Part shown: positions 13,126-28,690 of the stretch, in pieces | Layout: each line of letters opens with the position of its first letter | Numbering within the stretch: the stretch's first letter is position 1 | NCBI GenBank assembly: GCA_905250885.1 | Contig: CAJNOQ010000608.1 | Span: 1 to 45,364 of the forward strand | Length of the DNA: 45,364 nt | DNA from: Didymodactylos carnosus | Taxonomy: Eukaryota > Rotifera > Eurotatoria > Philodinida > Philodinidae | Direction: 5' to 3' | The notes under the pieces: model-generated | Told to the model about the DNA's origin: nothing | Seen by the model: the letters and a program-made list of their open reading frames with translations, nothing else | Databases searched by the model: none | Translations under genes and position numbers: made by a program

Positions 13126-13363
13126 TAATACACGCACACACATGATGTAAATCATTTTGTTTTTTTTTGTTTTTTTTTTGAAGAGCAATTTTGTAATAAA
13201 ATGTAGACAATAAACAAATATTAGACATAAATTAAATAATTTGAAATTATTTAAAGGTATAAAATATTTAAATTGAAATATTGTAAATAAAACATTATCC
13301 TTTTTATCACACGGCATGAGCTAATTGTAGCAATAGAAGTTATTTTTTGTTTCTTCTCTGTTT

Positions 13364-13400
<37 letters not shown>

Positions 13401-14233
13401 AGTACATATATGTTTGAATGGAAAAAAAAGAAGAAAGAAAACCTTCTTAACAAACTTTGCACATTATGAAAAAGAAAATCAAATTAAAAAACAAAATAAT
13501 AAAAATTAAAATGAACGACAATATAAGAAAAAAAAAAAAAAAACAAGAGAAAATCAAGCACACATCAGATTTTTATTTTTTTCATAGAATAAAAAAGACG
13601 AAGAAGAAGAAAGAAGCTATATATATATACATATATATATATATTTAAATGGAATCTAGAAAACATTTGTTTCTGTTGTTTATTTGTTTTCTTCTCTATT
13701 TTTTGATTATATTAATAAATAGATGAAAACTTTTAAAAATGACGATAGCAAGATTTTGTTTTTTTTTCTTTTTCTTGTTAAATACAAAAATAATATATGT
13801 AGAGAGAGAGAGAGAAACACACGCACAAATATTAAAATTATCTATAAATTGAAAGAGATATATAATTGAGCTTGAGCTATGCTCTCAGGCACTGTACAAA
13901 AACATATCAATATATATCAGTACATATCTAATACTATCCAACATCTGAAAATATATATATATATATATTTATATATAAAGAAGAGTGAAAGACCTTATGT
14001 CACTGGTTATCGTCGTTGGATGAGATGTTTTTTTTTTTTTTTCTTTTTATTATATATATGGGAAAATATTTTTTATTATCATCGACGAGAAGAGATGGAT
14101 GAGACTGATATAATTCTACTCCATACGTTGTTTTAAAATAAGATCCTTTTTGGATTATTTTATTTTATTTTTTGGTTTTTTGGTATGTGTGTGTGTGTGT
14201 GTGTGTGTGTGTTTTTTGGTTTTTTGCTCGATA
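13126..14233. other. Spacer between convergent genes, rich in simple repeats
   Basis: Contains a (GT)n tract at about 13369-13398, A-rich and (AT)n tracts, GAGAGA runs and a second (GT)n tract at about 14184-14212. The second tract sits between two copies of TTTTTTGGTTTTTTG (14168-14182 and 14212-14226). TTTATT, the reverse complement of AATAAA, occurs at 14159-14169 and could serve the minus-strand DYRK gene. No protein-coding signal is visible. Confidence 0.55.
13195..13214 (+). terminator. Candidate polyadenylation signals
   Basis: Two AATAAA hexamers, at 13195-13200 and 13209-13214, lie about 70-90 nt after the stop of the eight-pass membrane protein gene. Confidence 0.5.
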
Positions 14234-14367
14234 TCATTGATTCATAATTCTTGGTAAAAATGAATTATTTGTACTTTGTGTATTACTTAAATTATTATTA
14301 GGATTTGGTTTGTCTTCATCGATCAGAAGTGTATCTTCATTACCTGTTGTTTCATTAAAACTAAAAT
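14234..14367 (-). CDS. Candidate alternative terminal exon of the DYRK gene
   Basis: A minus-strand exon-like segment follows the acceptor TTCTATTTAG. It encodes FSFNETTGNEDTLL and an Asn/Ser-rich tail ending in a TGA at 14234. It needs one incoming base. The phase-1 donor C|GTACAAG at 14673, inside the last kinase exon, would supply it and replace the stop at 14608. The donor is weak, so this is a candidate only. The low-complexity composition matches the N-terminal tail of the kinase. Confidence 0.35.
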
Positions 14368-14607
14368 CTAAATAGAAGAACAAAAAAAATGAAATTAGAA
14401 CAGTAGACATTTTTCTAAAAAACTTAAAGTAGATGGAATACATTAGTATTATTAGATACCATTATTTGAAAACAAAAATATATATATATATATATAAAAT
14501 ATCTCATTTTTAGATTGAAATAGTGTTGAAACATGCTCCAATAATTAGGGTAAACAATACAAAAATTCATTATTTTTTTTTTTTTTTTTTTATATTGAAT
14601 TTTTGTG

Positions 14608-19928
<5,321 letters not shown>

Positions 19929-21754
19929 CTATACAAGATAAAATGGGAATAATTATCTCCTCATTGATACATTAATTCAATAAACAAAGTCTGGAATTAT
20001 TACTCAGATTTAAAATGCTGACTGACGACTAATAAATTTGATGTAGACAACCGATAGTTAAGAAAAAAGTCACATTTTTTTAAACAATTCAAAACGAATA
20101 TGTCTCTTTTTTTTTTGAAAAAAAATTTTTTTTTTCATCTGTATGTTTTAACAAACAAGGCCAAACTAAAATGTTTAAATATGGGATTAGTAAGCCGAAT
20201 ACTTCAAAATATCAATATACTAAATTACATATGTTGAAAAATTGTAGCACTTTATTTTATTTATTATTATTATTATTGACCATGTTCTCTACTCTGTTCA
20301 GTAAAAAAATTATTTTTAACTATATTAGCTGTTTTCTAGGTTTGTTTTTTCTAATAAAATCTTATCTATTTCTAATAAAACTTTTTTAATAAATCAAACA
20401 AGATGAGATGAACAAGTCTATTTAGACGTTTCATTTGAATATTTAATATCATATTTGAACAGGTATGTATCTTTTTTTATCACTATTTTACCACACTTTT
20501 TATACTGACCATGTGTGTTTGAATGTCGTCTGTTCTTAGACGTGTGAAATATTTTTGAGTTTGAACAATTTTCTATGCAACAATAGATATGAGAGATCTA
20601 CTTTTTTTAAAAGGTAAACTATCGATCAGATTAAACTTTTCTATGGATTTCAATAGAGTGAAGTATACGTAAATAATATGTGGCGATTAATTGTTGAATA
20701 TTAACTTTATTTAAAATTTGTTAAAATTTAACATGTTGTATTTTGGAATTTTAATGGGAACTTACAATAGGAAGAGAAATAATGTACCTAAAATCTTTTG
20801 AAATTAGTTAATTCTTTCTCTTTATGCTGTTATGAATTTTGATTAGAATAGTGACGGAGACATTGAATATTAAATAAGTCATAGAGCATGTGTAGATTCT
20901 TTTATTGCTAAAATCAAGTCAATTTTAGATAAAGAAATGAAACTTGAAGACTCCACGACTGTATGTTTTTCTTCTAACTATCAATCTCTTACTCCACATA
21001 AGTATCAGAGAGAGGCTTTTGTGTTCCTTCGCTAATTTTATGTATAAACACTCAATTATGGGAATCTACTGCATCATCGTTACCATTTTTTTACGAAACT
21101 TTTTTTTCATTAAGCTTTACGTATCCGATTGATCGAAGTAACTTAGCGACATGAATATTTAGGATTCTCTTTTGCATTTTTCACCTGCAAAAATAAAACA
21201 AAAAGAACTTGAATGAAGCTTAACGTATATTATTCTAGATGTAAAAAGTCTTGGCTCAACTATCGTTTCTTTCATTCTCACTCATCCTCATCCACTTTTG
21301 TCTCTCTAATGTTTTTTGTAATGTGGCAGAAAGTAATTAGGCTTTAAGTTTTCTCGCTTATATTCAAAATTTATTTAAAACTTTCTTCAAGTATATGGAC
21401 GAATGTACAAATTTATTAGTGAGAATATTCTGTGTACATTCTCTAATTTTTTTACAGTTTCTCCACAACATCGATACATGTTAGATTTTAAAACATATAT
21501 TATATTGGAGTGGAGTGTTAAAACTTTGTTCGTTAATGATACATTAAGTCTAATAGACAAACAGAAACATTTTTCTCGTGGATTTTCTTAAAAATAAATT
21601 CGGAGAAAATGACAAATGACATAAATTGACAACAAATATATTATTTCACGTTGTAGACGTATTATATTGCCTATACTTATTAAATTTCTAATATTTCTTC
21701 TACTTCTGAGAACACAAGTCTCATTTGTTTCTCTATTATTTTTCGATACTCTGC

Positions 21755-21789
<35 letters not shown>

Positions 21790-24055
21790 ATGTAAACATT
21801 TGGACAAATGATTTTTGCTTAGCATATATATAATAGCATTTGCAAATATTTTCTTTTTTTATTCTCTATTTTCTTTTCAATATAACTTTCAGCTATATTT
21901 GTATTTTCTTTTTACTCAAAGACGGGGTGGGGGTGTGAAATCATCTTTATAGAACAACATCTATTTGATTGACACTAAATCAGACATATACTCTCATATT
22001 AGCTAAAATTCAATCTAAATAGAGCATTCTATTTTCAACTATGAGATTTTTGCTTATAAAAGTTGAATTGTGATGAATTCTTTTTAAAAGTTAAAAGTAG
22101 GATACGGTTACAGCTCCTATGATGATTAATCCTACCTGTTAGGGGACAGATGACTTTTAAGACATTATTTGGTGTTAATAACAATAAAAAAGAAGATATT
22201 TCTTCTTTAGAATATAAACATTTATTTATTTTCTTATAGAACAAACTACTACCTAACTTACCCGATAAAATCCTTTTGATATAAAATTTTGTATTGTTGA
22301 AGTCATTCTTCTTCTTGTCTAAGTGTTATTGTATCTTCTTTTATATGGAAGCAAACATTTTGTTTTTAATGTACAAAAAATTGGTTTAAGAAACATCAAA
22401 AATATTAAATTTTGTTCAAAACATATTGTTGCATGTTTCGCTTTTTTGAAAAAAAAAACGACAATGAAATTTTACTTCCTGGAAAGAAATATACATCCAT
22501 TTTTTGTTGCTAGTTTAAAGAAGAGAAAATGTTTTTATGCCGTTGTGCACTTTTTTTTATTATTTTGTTCAAGTAGTTATAAATATACTTTTAAAAATGG
22601 TTTTTATCTTAAGAAACTAATCAGGTGAAGCACACATATAGATGAAGTTGATATCAAATATAAAAATAGGAAAAATATATATTATTTAGATGTGAACAAG
22701 AGAACTTGTCAGGATTTTTACTATTTCTATTTAACTTCTCTTCTTTTTTTTTTTTTTTTGAATAAGAAAAATTTAGAAAAAAGAAAACAGTGGTAAGTTA
22801 AGAAACACGATGAATTTCTGTTGATTAGACGAGAGATAAAAGCAAATACAGAAGGATAAGAAAGAATTGTTATATTGCTTACAGAAGAAGAATGTAAAAG
22901 CTTTTCTTTTTTCTACTCAACCTTCTATGACAAAGATACAAAATGTCCATAAGTCATATTTTCAGAAGAACTGTATGTATATGATATGAGTTAACATAAG
23001 AAAAAATTGATTTTAATAGAAGCAAAATTTTTTATTAGAAAAAATAATGTCTAGTAATAAACATTGAAACAAATGTTATACTAAAAAATGGTTCAGTATA
23101 AGAAATCACAATTTCTTTTACCATATCAATTCAACAAAACTTACAAAAATGATAATTTTCATACACATACAAAAAAAGTCTCTCTCATGATAATAATTAT
23201 GTACAACGGACTGTTTTTCAAATTTTATCATTGGAATATACAAAAACGTTTCATCTTGTGTACATGATGAATGTTTTATATATATAAATTATATTAGACT
23301 TCTATTTACTTATTCATTATCTAATGGTGAAGGTTTAAATCACTCAAATACAAAAGCATTTAATAAAAAATAAACACTTTTGTTAACCAATGAATACTTT
23401 TTTTCTATTTTCTGTTTTTTAGCAATTAATAGTCAAATATCTTTAGTATCATATCTGCCATAATCTGGTAATTATTTACGTCAAAGTAATGTAATGATTC
23501 TACCTACTTTTTTCTTATTTCTTATATTCAGATCATATTTATAAAAATCATGTGAGTTTTTCATATACTATTCTCAATCATATGTAAAAGAATCGTGTTC
23601 TAAAAATACACTAGAATTCTAGTAAATCATTTAACCACACCTTCTTTTCATCTACCAATAAAAAATGATTATGATCTCTATTTTTTTAATAGAAAACTAA
23701 AATTTTTTGTTTCTTTAATCAGAATTTAGTGCGAGAAATCTTCAGGCAAAAGAATATTTTTACAAGAATACACTTAGACTTATTGTTTAACGTAGTCTTA
23801 TCACATATATAGATGGTATTATACTCGAAGCGTTGCAGTCCAGTTGATAAGGGAGTCATCTTGCGGGAATTTTGTAGATGAAGTTGGTTTCTAAAATTTT
23901 TTTACTCAAAAGATTTTTTGTACTACAAGAACTCATGATATTACAGAAAAACTCGCACAATTAAACAGAATTTAACAATTCTTCTAGAAATCTATGTAAA
24001 CAATGAGATTATACCTTTGATATTTTGCTATAACTCTCTTTAGTATCCATAGTTT
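19929..24055. other. Long AT-rich region upstream of (or within an intron of) the DYRK gene
   Basis: No convincing genes. A (CT)n microsatellite lies near 21757-21788, with A/T homopolymer runs elsewhere. The many short frames (Phe/Leu/Tyr/Lys-rich) are what AT-rich noncoding DNA gives. If the exon at 28307-28690 is the true first exon of the kinase, this is all intron. Confidence 0.5.
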
Positions 24056-24225
24056 TTCTTTTCTATAGTATTTTCTAGATAGGTAAGATGTTGGGCTCAC
24101 ATTCCTTTGTTTATGTTCAGTTGATTGAAGAAAGAAAAAATGAGTACAATAGTATTATATCATGTATCAGAAGGAAACTTATCTGGTCGTCGATGAAATC
24201 TTGTAATGTTTCACCTGGCTAATAA
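24056..24225 (+). repeat. Degenerate copy of the AAGATCTTG-type element
   Basis: Shares ordered words with the copy at 31.8-32.3 kb: TATTTTCTAG...ATAGGTA, TTATGTTCAGTTGATTGAAGAAAGAAAAA, then TTTCACCTGG at the end. The interior is diverged. It may extend further upstream in eroded form. Confidence 0.4.
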
Positions 24226-24722
24226 GTTTATAAAAGCAATATTTGGAGTAAATAAAATTTTTATAAGAAACGGGTGATCAAAATAGTAAACAAATTAAAT
24301 TCCATATCTATAACGTAACAATAAAGAGTTTTCCTTTACAATAATTTCCGACAAAAGATGAGGTTTCGTTTATGTAAATGTGTAAATACTTGGAAAAACC
24401 AAGACAACAGTAATAACGATGCTTTGAGGAAGAACAATCAAAATTATTCAGTAAGTTTCAAAAATAAGGATGAATGAAGAAAATGGGGCACCACTTTGCA
24501 ATTAATTAAATTCTCTTGAACCTGCTATAAAATAAAAGTGATTAAAATAAATGATTCAATACAACAAAAACATACAACATTCTGAACGAAACGAAACGTC
24601 TTCAAGCTCTTCACAATGTTCTATGTATACAACTGCATTCAACTTAAGATAGGCTTCGAAGGTATTTGTTGCTAGTTTTGATCAACTGAACTCAATTTGA
24701 AAAAAACCGTCGTGCAGAACAC

Positions 24723-24942
24723 AGATGGGCGAGTACACGGATTTCTGCGTACGAGTACTGAAGATCAAGTATAAATAGGAGTACAAGTATTTTCTGAAAA
24801 GTACTCTAGCAGTATTCGAGTATTTTTTTTCTTCTGAAGAAGCCATTGAATCCGAAAATATTTCCAAATAAATAGATTTTTTGAATTTTGTACTCGAGTA
24901 TACTTGAGTACGGTATGAGTATACACTCGTACTCGCTCATCT
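24723..24942. mobile_element. 220-bp element with GAGTACTCG words and short terminal inverted repeats
   Basis: The ends AGATGGGCGAGTAC (24723-24736) and GTACTCGCTCATCT (24929-24942) are inverted repeats with one mismatch. Variants of GAGTAC/GTACTCGAGTA recur inside on both strands. This suggests a small non-autonomous (MITE-like) element. It is too short to encode a protein. Confidence 0.55.
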
Positions 24943-25010
24943 CTGGCAGAGCAGTCTAATTTTATTCAGCAATGTTTGCTCTACTCTAATAGTTAGTATT
25001 TATTACGGAC

Positions 25011-25256
25011 TCACTTATTAGCAATTTTGATGCCGCTTTTATACGCAACCTCTCTGATGGGAAACTCGTTCAGCTGAAATGTATCTTTAGTAATAGTTGC
25101 TTTTATTTCTCTACGAAATACTTCATAATTTTTTGACTTTAACTCCTCATCTTTATTACGTAACCACGTCTCCAATACAGAAGATGTATTTGACATCAAC
25201 CTTATGATTGATCGTCTATGTATGTAGGCGAATCGTTGAGTTAGACTATCAAACAT
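25011..25256 (-). CDS. Orphan 81-codon frame, unknown
   Basis: A minus-strand frame with balanced, charged composition (for example LETWLRNKDEELKSKN) and no low-complexity run, unlike the surrounding noise frames. It could be a gene fragment, one exon of an unseen gene or a transposon remnant. No motif is recognised, and no splice partner was found. Confidence 0.2.
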   Translation of the reverse strand: MFDSLTQRFAYIHRRSIIRLMSNTSSVLETWLRNKDEELKSKNYEVFRREIKATITKDTFQLNEFPIREVAYKSGIKIANK

Positions 25257-25439
25257 GCCAATCGTGTGCTAGCTTTTTAACTAATAAGAATACTATATTG
25301 AACTCGAATGTTTTTATTGATTTGTATTACTAGACTTGGGTAGTCCTGACTAGGTTAATTTCATCATTCTCACACAGTATCTCTCACGAGTAGACATGCA
25401 TCAGACATAGAACACTTATTTCTGTCTGCTTTGCAGAGC

Positions 25440-25575
25440 TAAGAATCTTAAAATATGATCTTGTAAGTGCATATTACAAGATACCACAAGATTTTATACG
25501 AATCTATCCGATCTTACAAAATTATGTGCCTGATCCTGTTCTACAAACTTCTTCTACACACTGTTTTTGATAATT
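25440..25575 (+). repeat. Left part of an AAGATCTTG-type element, interrupted
   Basis: ATCTTGTAAG and CACAAGATT words lead into TTATGTGCCTGATCCTGTTCTA. That segment matches the minus strand of the copy at about 38.9 kb (TTATGTGCCTGATCGTGTTCTA). The matching continuation appears to resume near 27016, after the foldback element. Confidence 0.45.
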
Positions 25576-25603
25576 CTAGCATTTGCAGGACTCTTAAGTT
25601 CTT

Positions 25604-27016
25604 AGAACTAGGACCGGTAATGATTCGGGAGTGGTATGGTAATCATTACCGGTACGAGTCTGCCGGTATTTCATCGCTAAGATATTTTGATTTTTTGCGC
25701 ATTTTTCGTACAACTTTTACGAAAATAAATATAAGAATGTGTTGTTACATTTGAGAATCAAGGTCCACCTGTTCTAAACTGATTCGTTTTATGGATGTCC
25801 ATGTAGATGCGTATTTGGTGGGTATTTCGGCGTTACAACAGTGGTCAGCAAAGTAACAAAAAGTTATTATATTCGCTTATTTATTAGTATTTCACCGGAT
25901 TTTTTCAGGTTTTGAAAAATTTTATACCGGCCGATATACCCCGTATAATACTCATATCGGCTGGTCTAGTACAATTTGTCGGATCAGTTCCAACTCTGCT
26001 TAGACCCCTATTTAGGAACTCCGCGGTTTCTTTTTTCGGATTCAGTGCACAAAACTGAATCTAGATCTATTTATTATTTAGAGTTTTATCACACATAACA
26101 TGGTCAAATTAAAAATTTATTTACCAACGTAGTTTACAGTGTGCCAACGTTTTTTGCAAACCTGTCTGTTTTTTTTTATTAAGAGCTGAAATAGTCATTT
26201 GTATGGTTTTCGATTCGTCTTTGCATGAATAAAAATATAATGAAGAGTGTTTTTTTGAAATTTTCTTCCGTTACTGAAAACATTCATTTTTCTAAATCAG
26301 AGTCGAAAAAGTCAGAATTCGTGCGTAATTCTCAATTTTCTCCATCAGAACTCGACTTTTATGCAATATAAATATCATATTCGAGATCAGGATCAAAAAC
26401 TTAGTCCATTAATGTGTATTTCTATCCTATCCGATTACTTCAGCTTTTGTCGAATTTTCGCGTTGAAAAATTATCGAGATTTTCGCCAAAAAATGAAAAT
26501 TAGGTAAAAATTTCCGAATACACGTTAGTCGACTCAGTTTTGGATCCTGATCCCGAATATGAGTTTTATTGCATAAAAGTTGAGTTCTGATGCAGAAAAT
26601 TGAGAATTATGAGCAGAATTTTGACTTTCTCAACTCTGATTTAGAAAAAATTAATTTTTCAGGAACAGAAGAGAATTTCAGAAACCGCTCTTAATGTTAT
26701 TTTTGCGTGCCGGAACGGTTTTTTGAAATTTAGGATCCTTCTCGTACTTTCTAATTTTCTCATTGAAAAAATTAGTTTGAAAGGTTAAAACTAACATATT
26801 CTTGATCAAGTCAAAAAGCTCTGTCCAACCATGTATAAAAAAGTCAAAAAGAAAATAATACTATAACTTTGAATTACGCGCGCCTTACGAAGAAAGTGCA
26901 TCGTTATAACGGATGTTGTCTGACGTGGGTCCTAAGCAGAGCTGAAACTGATCCGAAAAGTTGTACTAGACCAACCGATATGAGTATTATACGGGGTATA
27001 CCGGTGGGTCCTAAGT
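25604..27016. mobile_element. Long foldback element: ~1.1-kb imperfect palindrome
   Basis: Segments 25921-26005 and 26930-27012 are inverted copies sharing CAGAG, ACTGATCCGA and TATGAGTATTATACGGGGTAT words. The register holds inward: paired positions sum to about 52935 both at the outer arms and at the inner TTTATGCAATA/TATTGCATAAA pair near 26361/26574. Each arm is therefore about 540 bp around a centre near 26467. Candidate termini share TTAGGACC...CCGGTA. The element appears inserted inside an AAGATCTTG-type repeat, whose halves flank it. No intact protein is encoded, and the 70-codon frame at 26869 is a by-product. Confidence 0.6.
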
Positions 27017-27375
27017 TTTGTCATAAGCACGATGTTGTATATATACTATATATCGTAGCGAAACTTATGTGGTATGAGTGAATCATCACTTCTTGCAAGA
27101 CCTTTTAAGATGTTGTGATAAATCCTAAATATGAGTTAACACTCTAGCAACGAGATTTTATAATATATTGCAAGATAATAGGATTTCTTGTCAAAAGATC
27201 TTATATGATCTTGTCACTTCTTATGAGCTGATCTTGTGAGATCTTATGATAAGAAGTTACAAGATTCTGCAGATTCGTACATAACCGCAAGATTATGAGG
27301 TAAAATCTTGTTACAAGACTTTATCAGAAAATGACATATCTTACATAAGCTTGTATAATGAACTTTACCTGGATT
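27016..27375 (+). repeat. Right part of the interrupted AAGATCTTG-type element
   Basis: It starts with CCTAAGTTTTGTCATAAGCACGATG and continues with CGTAGCGAAACTTATGTGGTA, TCATCACTTCTTGC and many AAGATCTTA/CTTGTAAG words, ending near ACTTTACCTGG. The same order of words is present at 31975-32310 (plus strand) and about 38690-38370 (minus strand). Confidence 0.55.
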
Positions 27376-27801
27376 TTTGTGGCATCTAGGAAAATTTTTA
27401 TAAAAGCAGTTATTAAGAATCACTTCCACTTGCGAAACGGCTCATTTTTTAGAGAAATAATTGGTGTATCCATTTTTACTGAACAAAAAATTAGAAGATG
27501 AAGAAACACGAACAATTATCATGTACAGTTATCGTATTCCAGATTACTTGTATTTGCATTACAATTAAATTTAAATTTTTTTCTTCTGGCATTCTTACAT
27601 AGAACAAAGATTTCTTTACAAAAACAAACGGTCCGTAGCAAAGGACGATTAAAGAATTAAAGAAAAGAACGCTTTAACTGCTCGTATCGAAGGAAAATAT
27701 TGCAAGTTTTATTACATGGTATTTCCAAAGTTTTTGAAAACAAAATGTGTTTACATGAATTTTTATACTTTATTGAATCATTGTTTAATGAACCATGCAG
27801 C

Positions 27802-27940
27802 TGATCTACTCATCATTTATAAACTTATTTAAGCTTTCGAATAAACTTTATTTATCATCAGAAATAACTTGTTATATTTTCTGATGATAAATAAAGTTTA
27901 TTCGAAAGCTTAAATAAGTTTATAAATGATGAGTAGATCA
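27802..27940. repeat. Perfect hairpin: 63-bp arms, 13-nt loop
   Basis: Positions 27802-27864 are the exact reverse complement of 27878-27940. The loop is 27865-27877. A perfect 63-bp palindrome implies recent origin, gene conversion between the arms or selection on a double-stranded RNA. No coding frame is associated with it. Confidence 0.95.
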
Positions 27941-28306
27941 ACTGCCACCATACGTGGTTCATTGATTAATAAAGTCTTGCCAATAAATCTAATCATTGTT
28001 TTTGTTTTGAAGCAGACTGTTCATCTATTCAAGAAAATTTTAAATGCAAAAATGGAAAATGTTGCCATTTTTTTCCCAATCATCCCGTTACAAATCCATC
28101 ATCTGAGCTTCGAAAAATGTTTTAGAATACACACAAAAGCTTTTGTTATTTTTATGTTTTAGATTTCCCCATATGTAAGTGCACAAGTAACATGATTTTC
28201 AAAACTAAATAAATATTCAGTTTAGTTTTTCGTTCTCAAAAATAGAAAAACAATCACGATTTTATTAATCATTTTTCTTTAAAATTTTCAAACGAAACTT
28301 ACTTAC

Positions 28307-28690
28307 ATTTTCAATATTGACATCAGTTGTTTGTATACTGGACCCATGTACATTTTGAAATCCATAATTATCTGTTCTATCAAGACTTTTTTGTATTGGT
28401 GATACAGAATAATAACCCACACTCGATAGTCTTCTCTTATATCTTGATGGTATTAGTCGTCGTTTGGAGTAATTAATCGAATTATTTAATTGTTGCTTTT
28501 TAGCGTGCGTATATGAAGAAGGAATAAATGGAAATTGATTTTGATTATCTCGATGGTAATGGTGGTGATGATTTTTATCTCGATGATAATGATGTTTAAT
28601 ATTTGGTTCATGTTCAGTAACAGTTGTTTTAACTGTCATACGAATAAATTTATGAAATAAATCGGTTAATGTTAATAAATTTTCTGTCAT
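28307..28690 (-). CDS. His-rich exon, possible distal first exon of the DYRK gene
   Basis: A minus-strand frame opens at ATG 28690 (context AAAAAATGA) with MTENLLTLTDLFHKFI. It continues through a His/Arg/Asp-rich stretch (HHYHRDKNHHHHYHRD) and a basic Ser-rich stretch to the strong donor AAT|GTAAGT at 28307 (128 codons, phase 0). An alternative donor lies at 28303. The phase matches the acceptor-like TTGTATAG directly before the DYRK ATG at 19928, and the low-complexity, His-rich style resembles the kinase N-terminal tail. Joining them would need an 8.4-kb intron, far longer than any other here. It may equally belong to an independent gene whose other exons I cannot find. No domain is recognised. 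Confidence 0.5.

Noticed and set aside
20171-22628. Several Phe/Leu/Lys-rich frames
   Set aside because: Typical chance frames in A/T-rich DNA. No splice structure or family signal.
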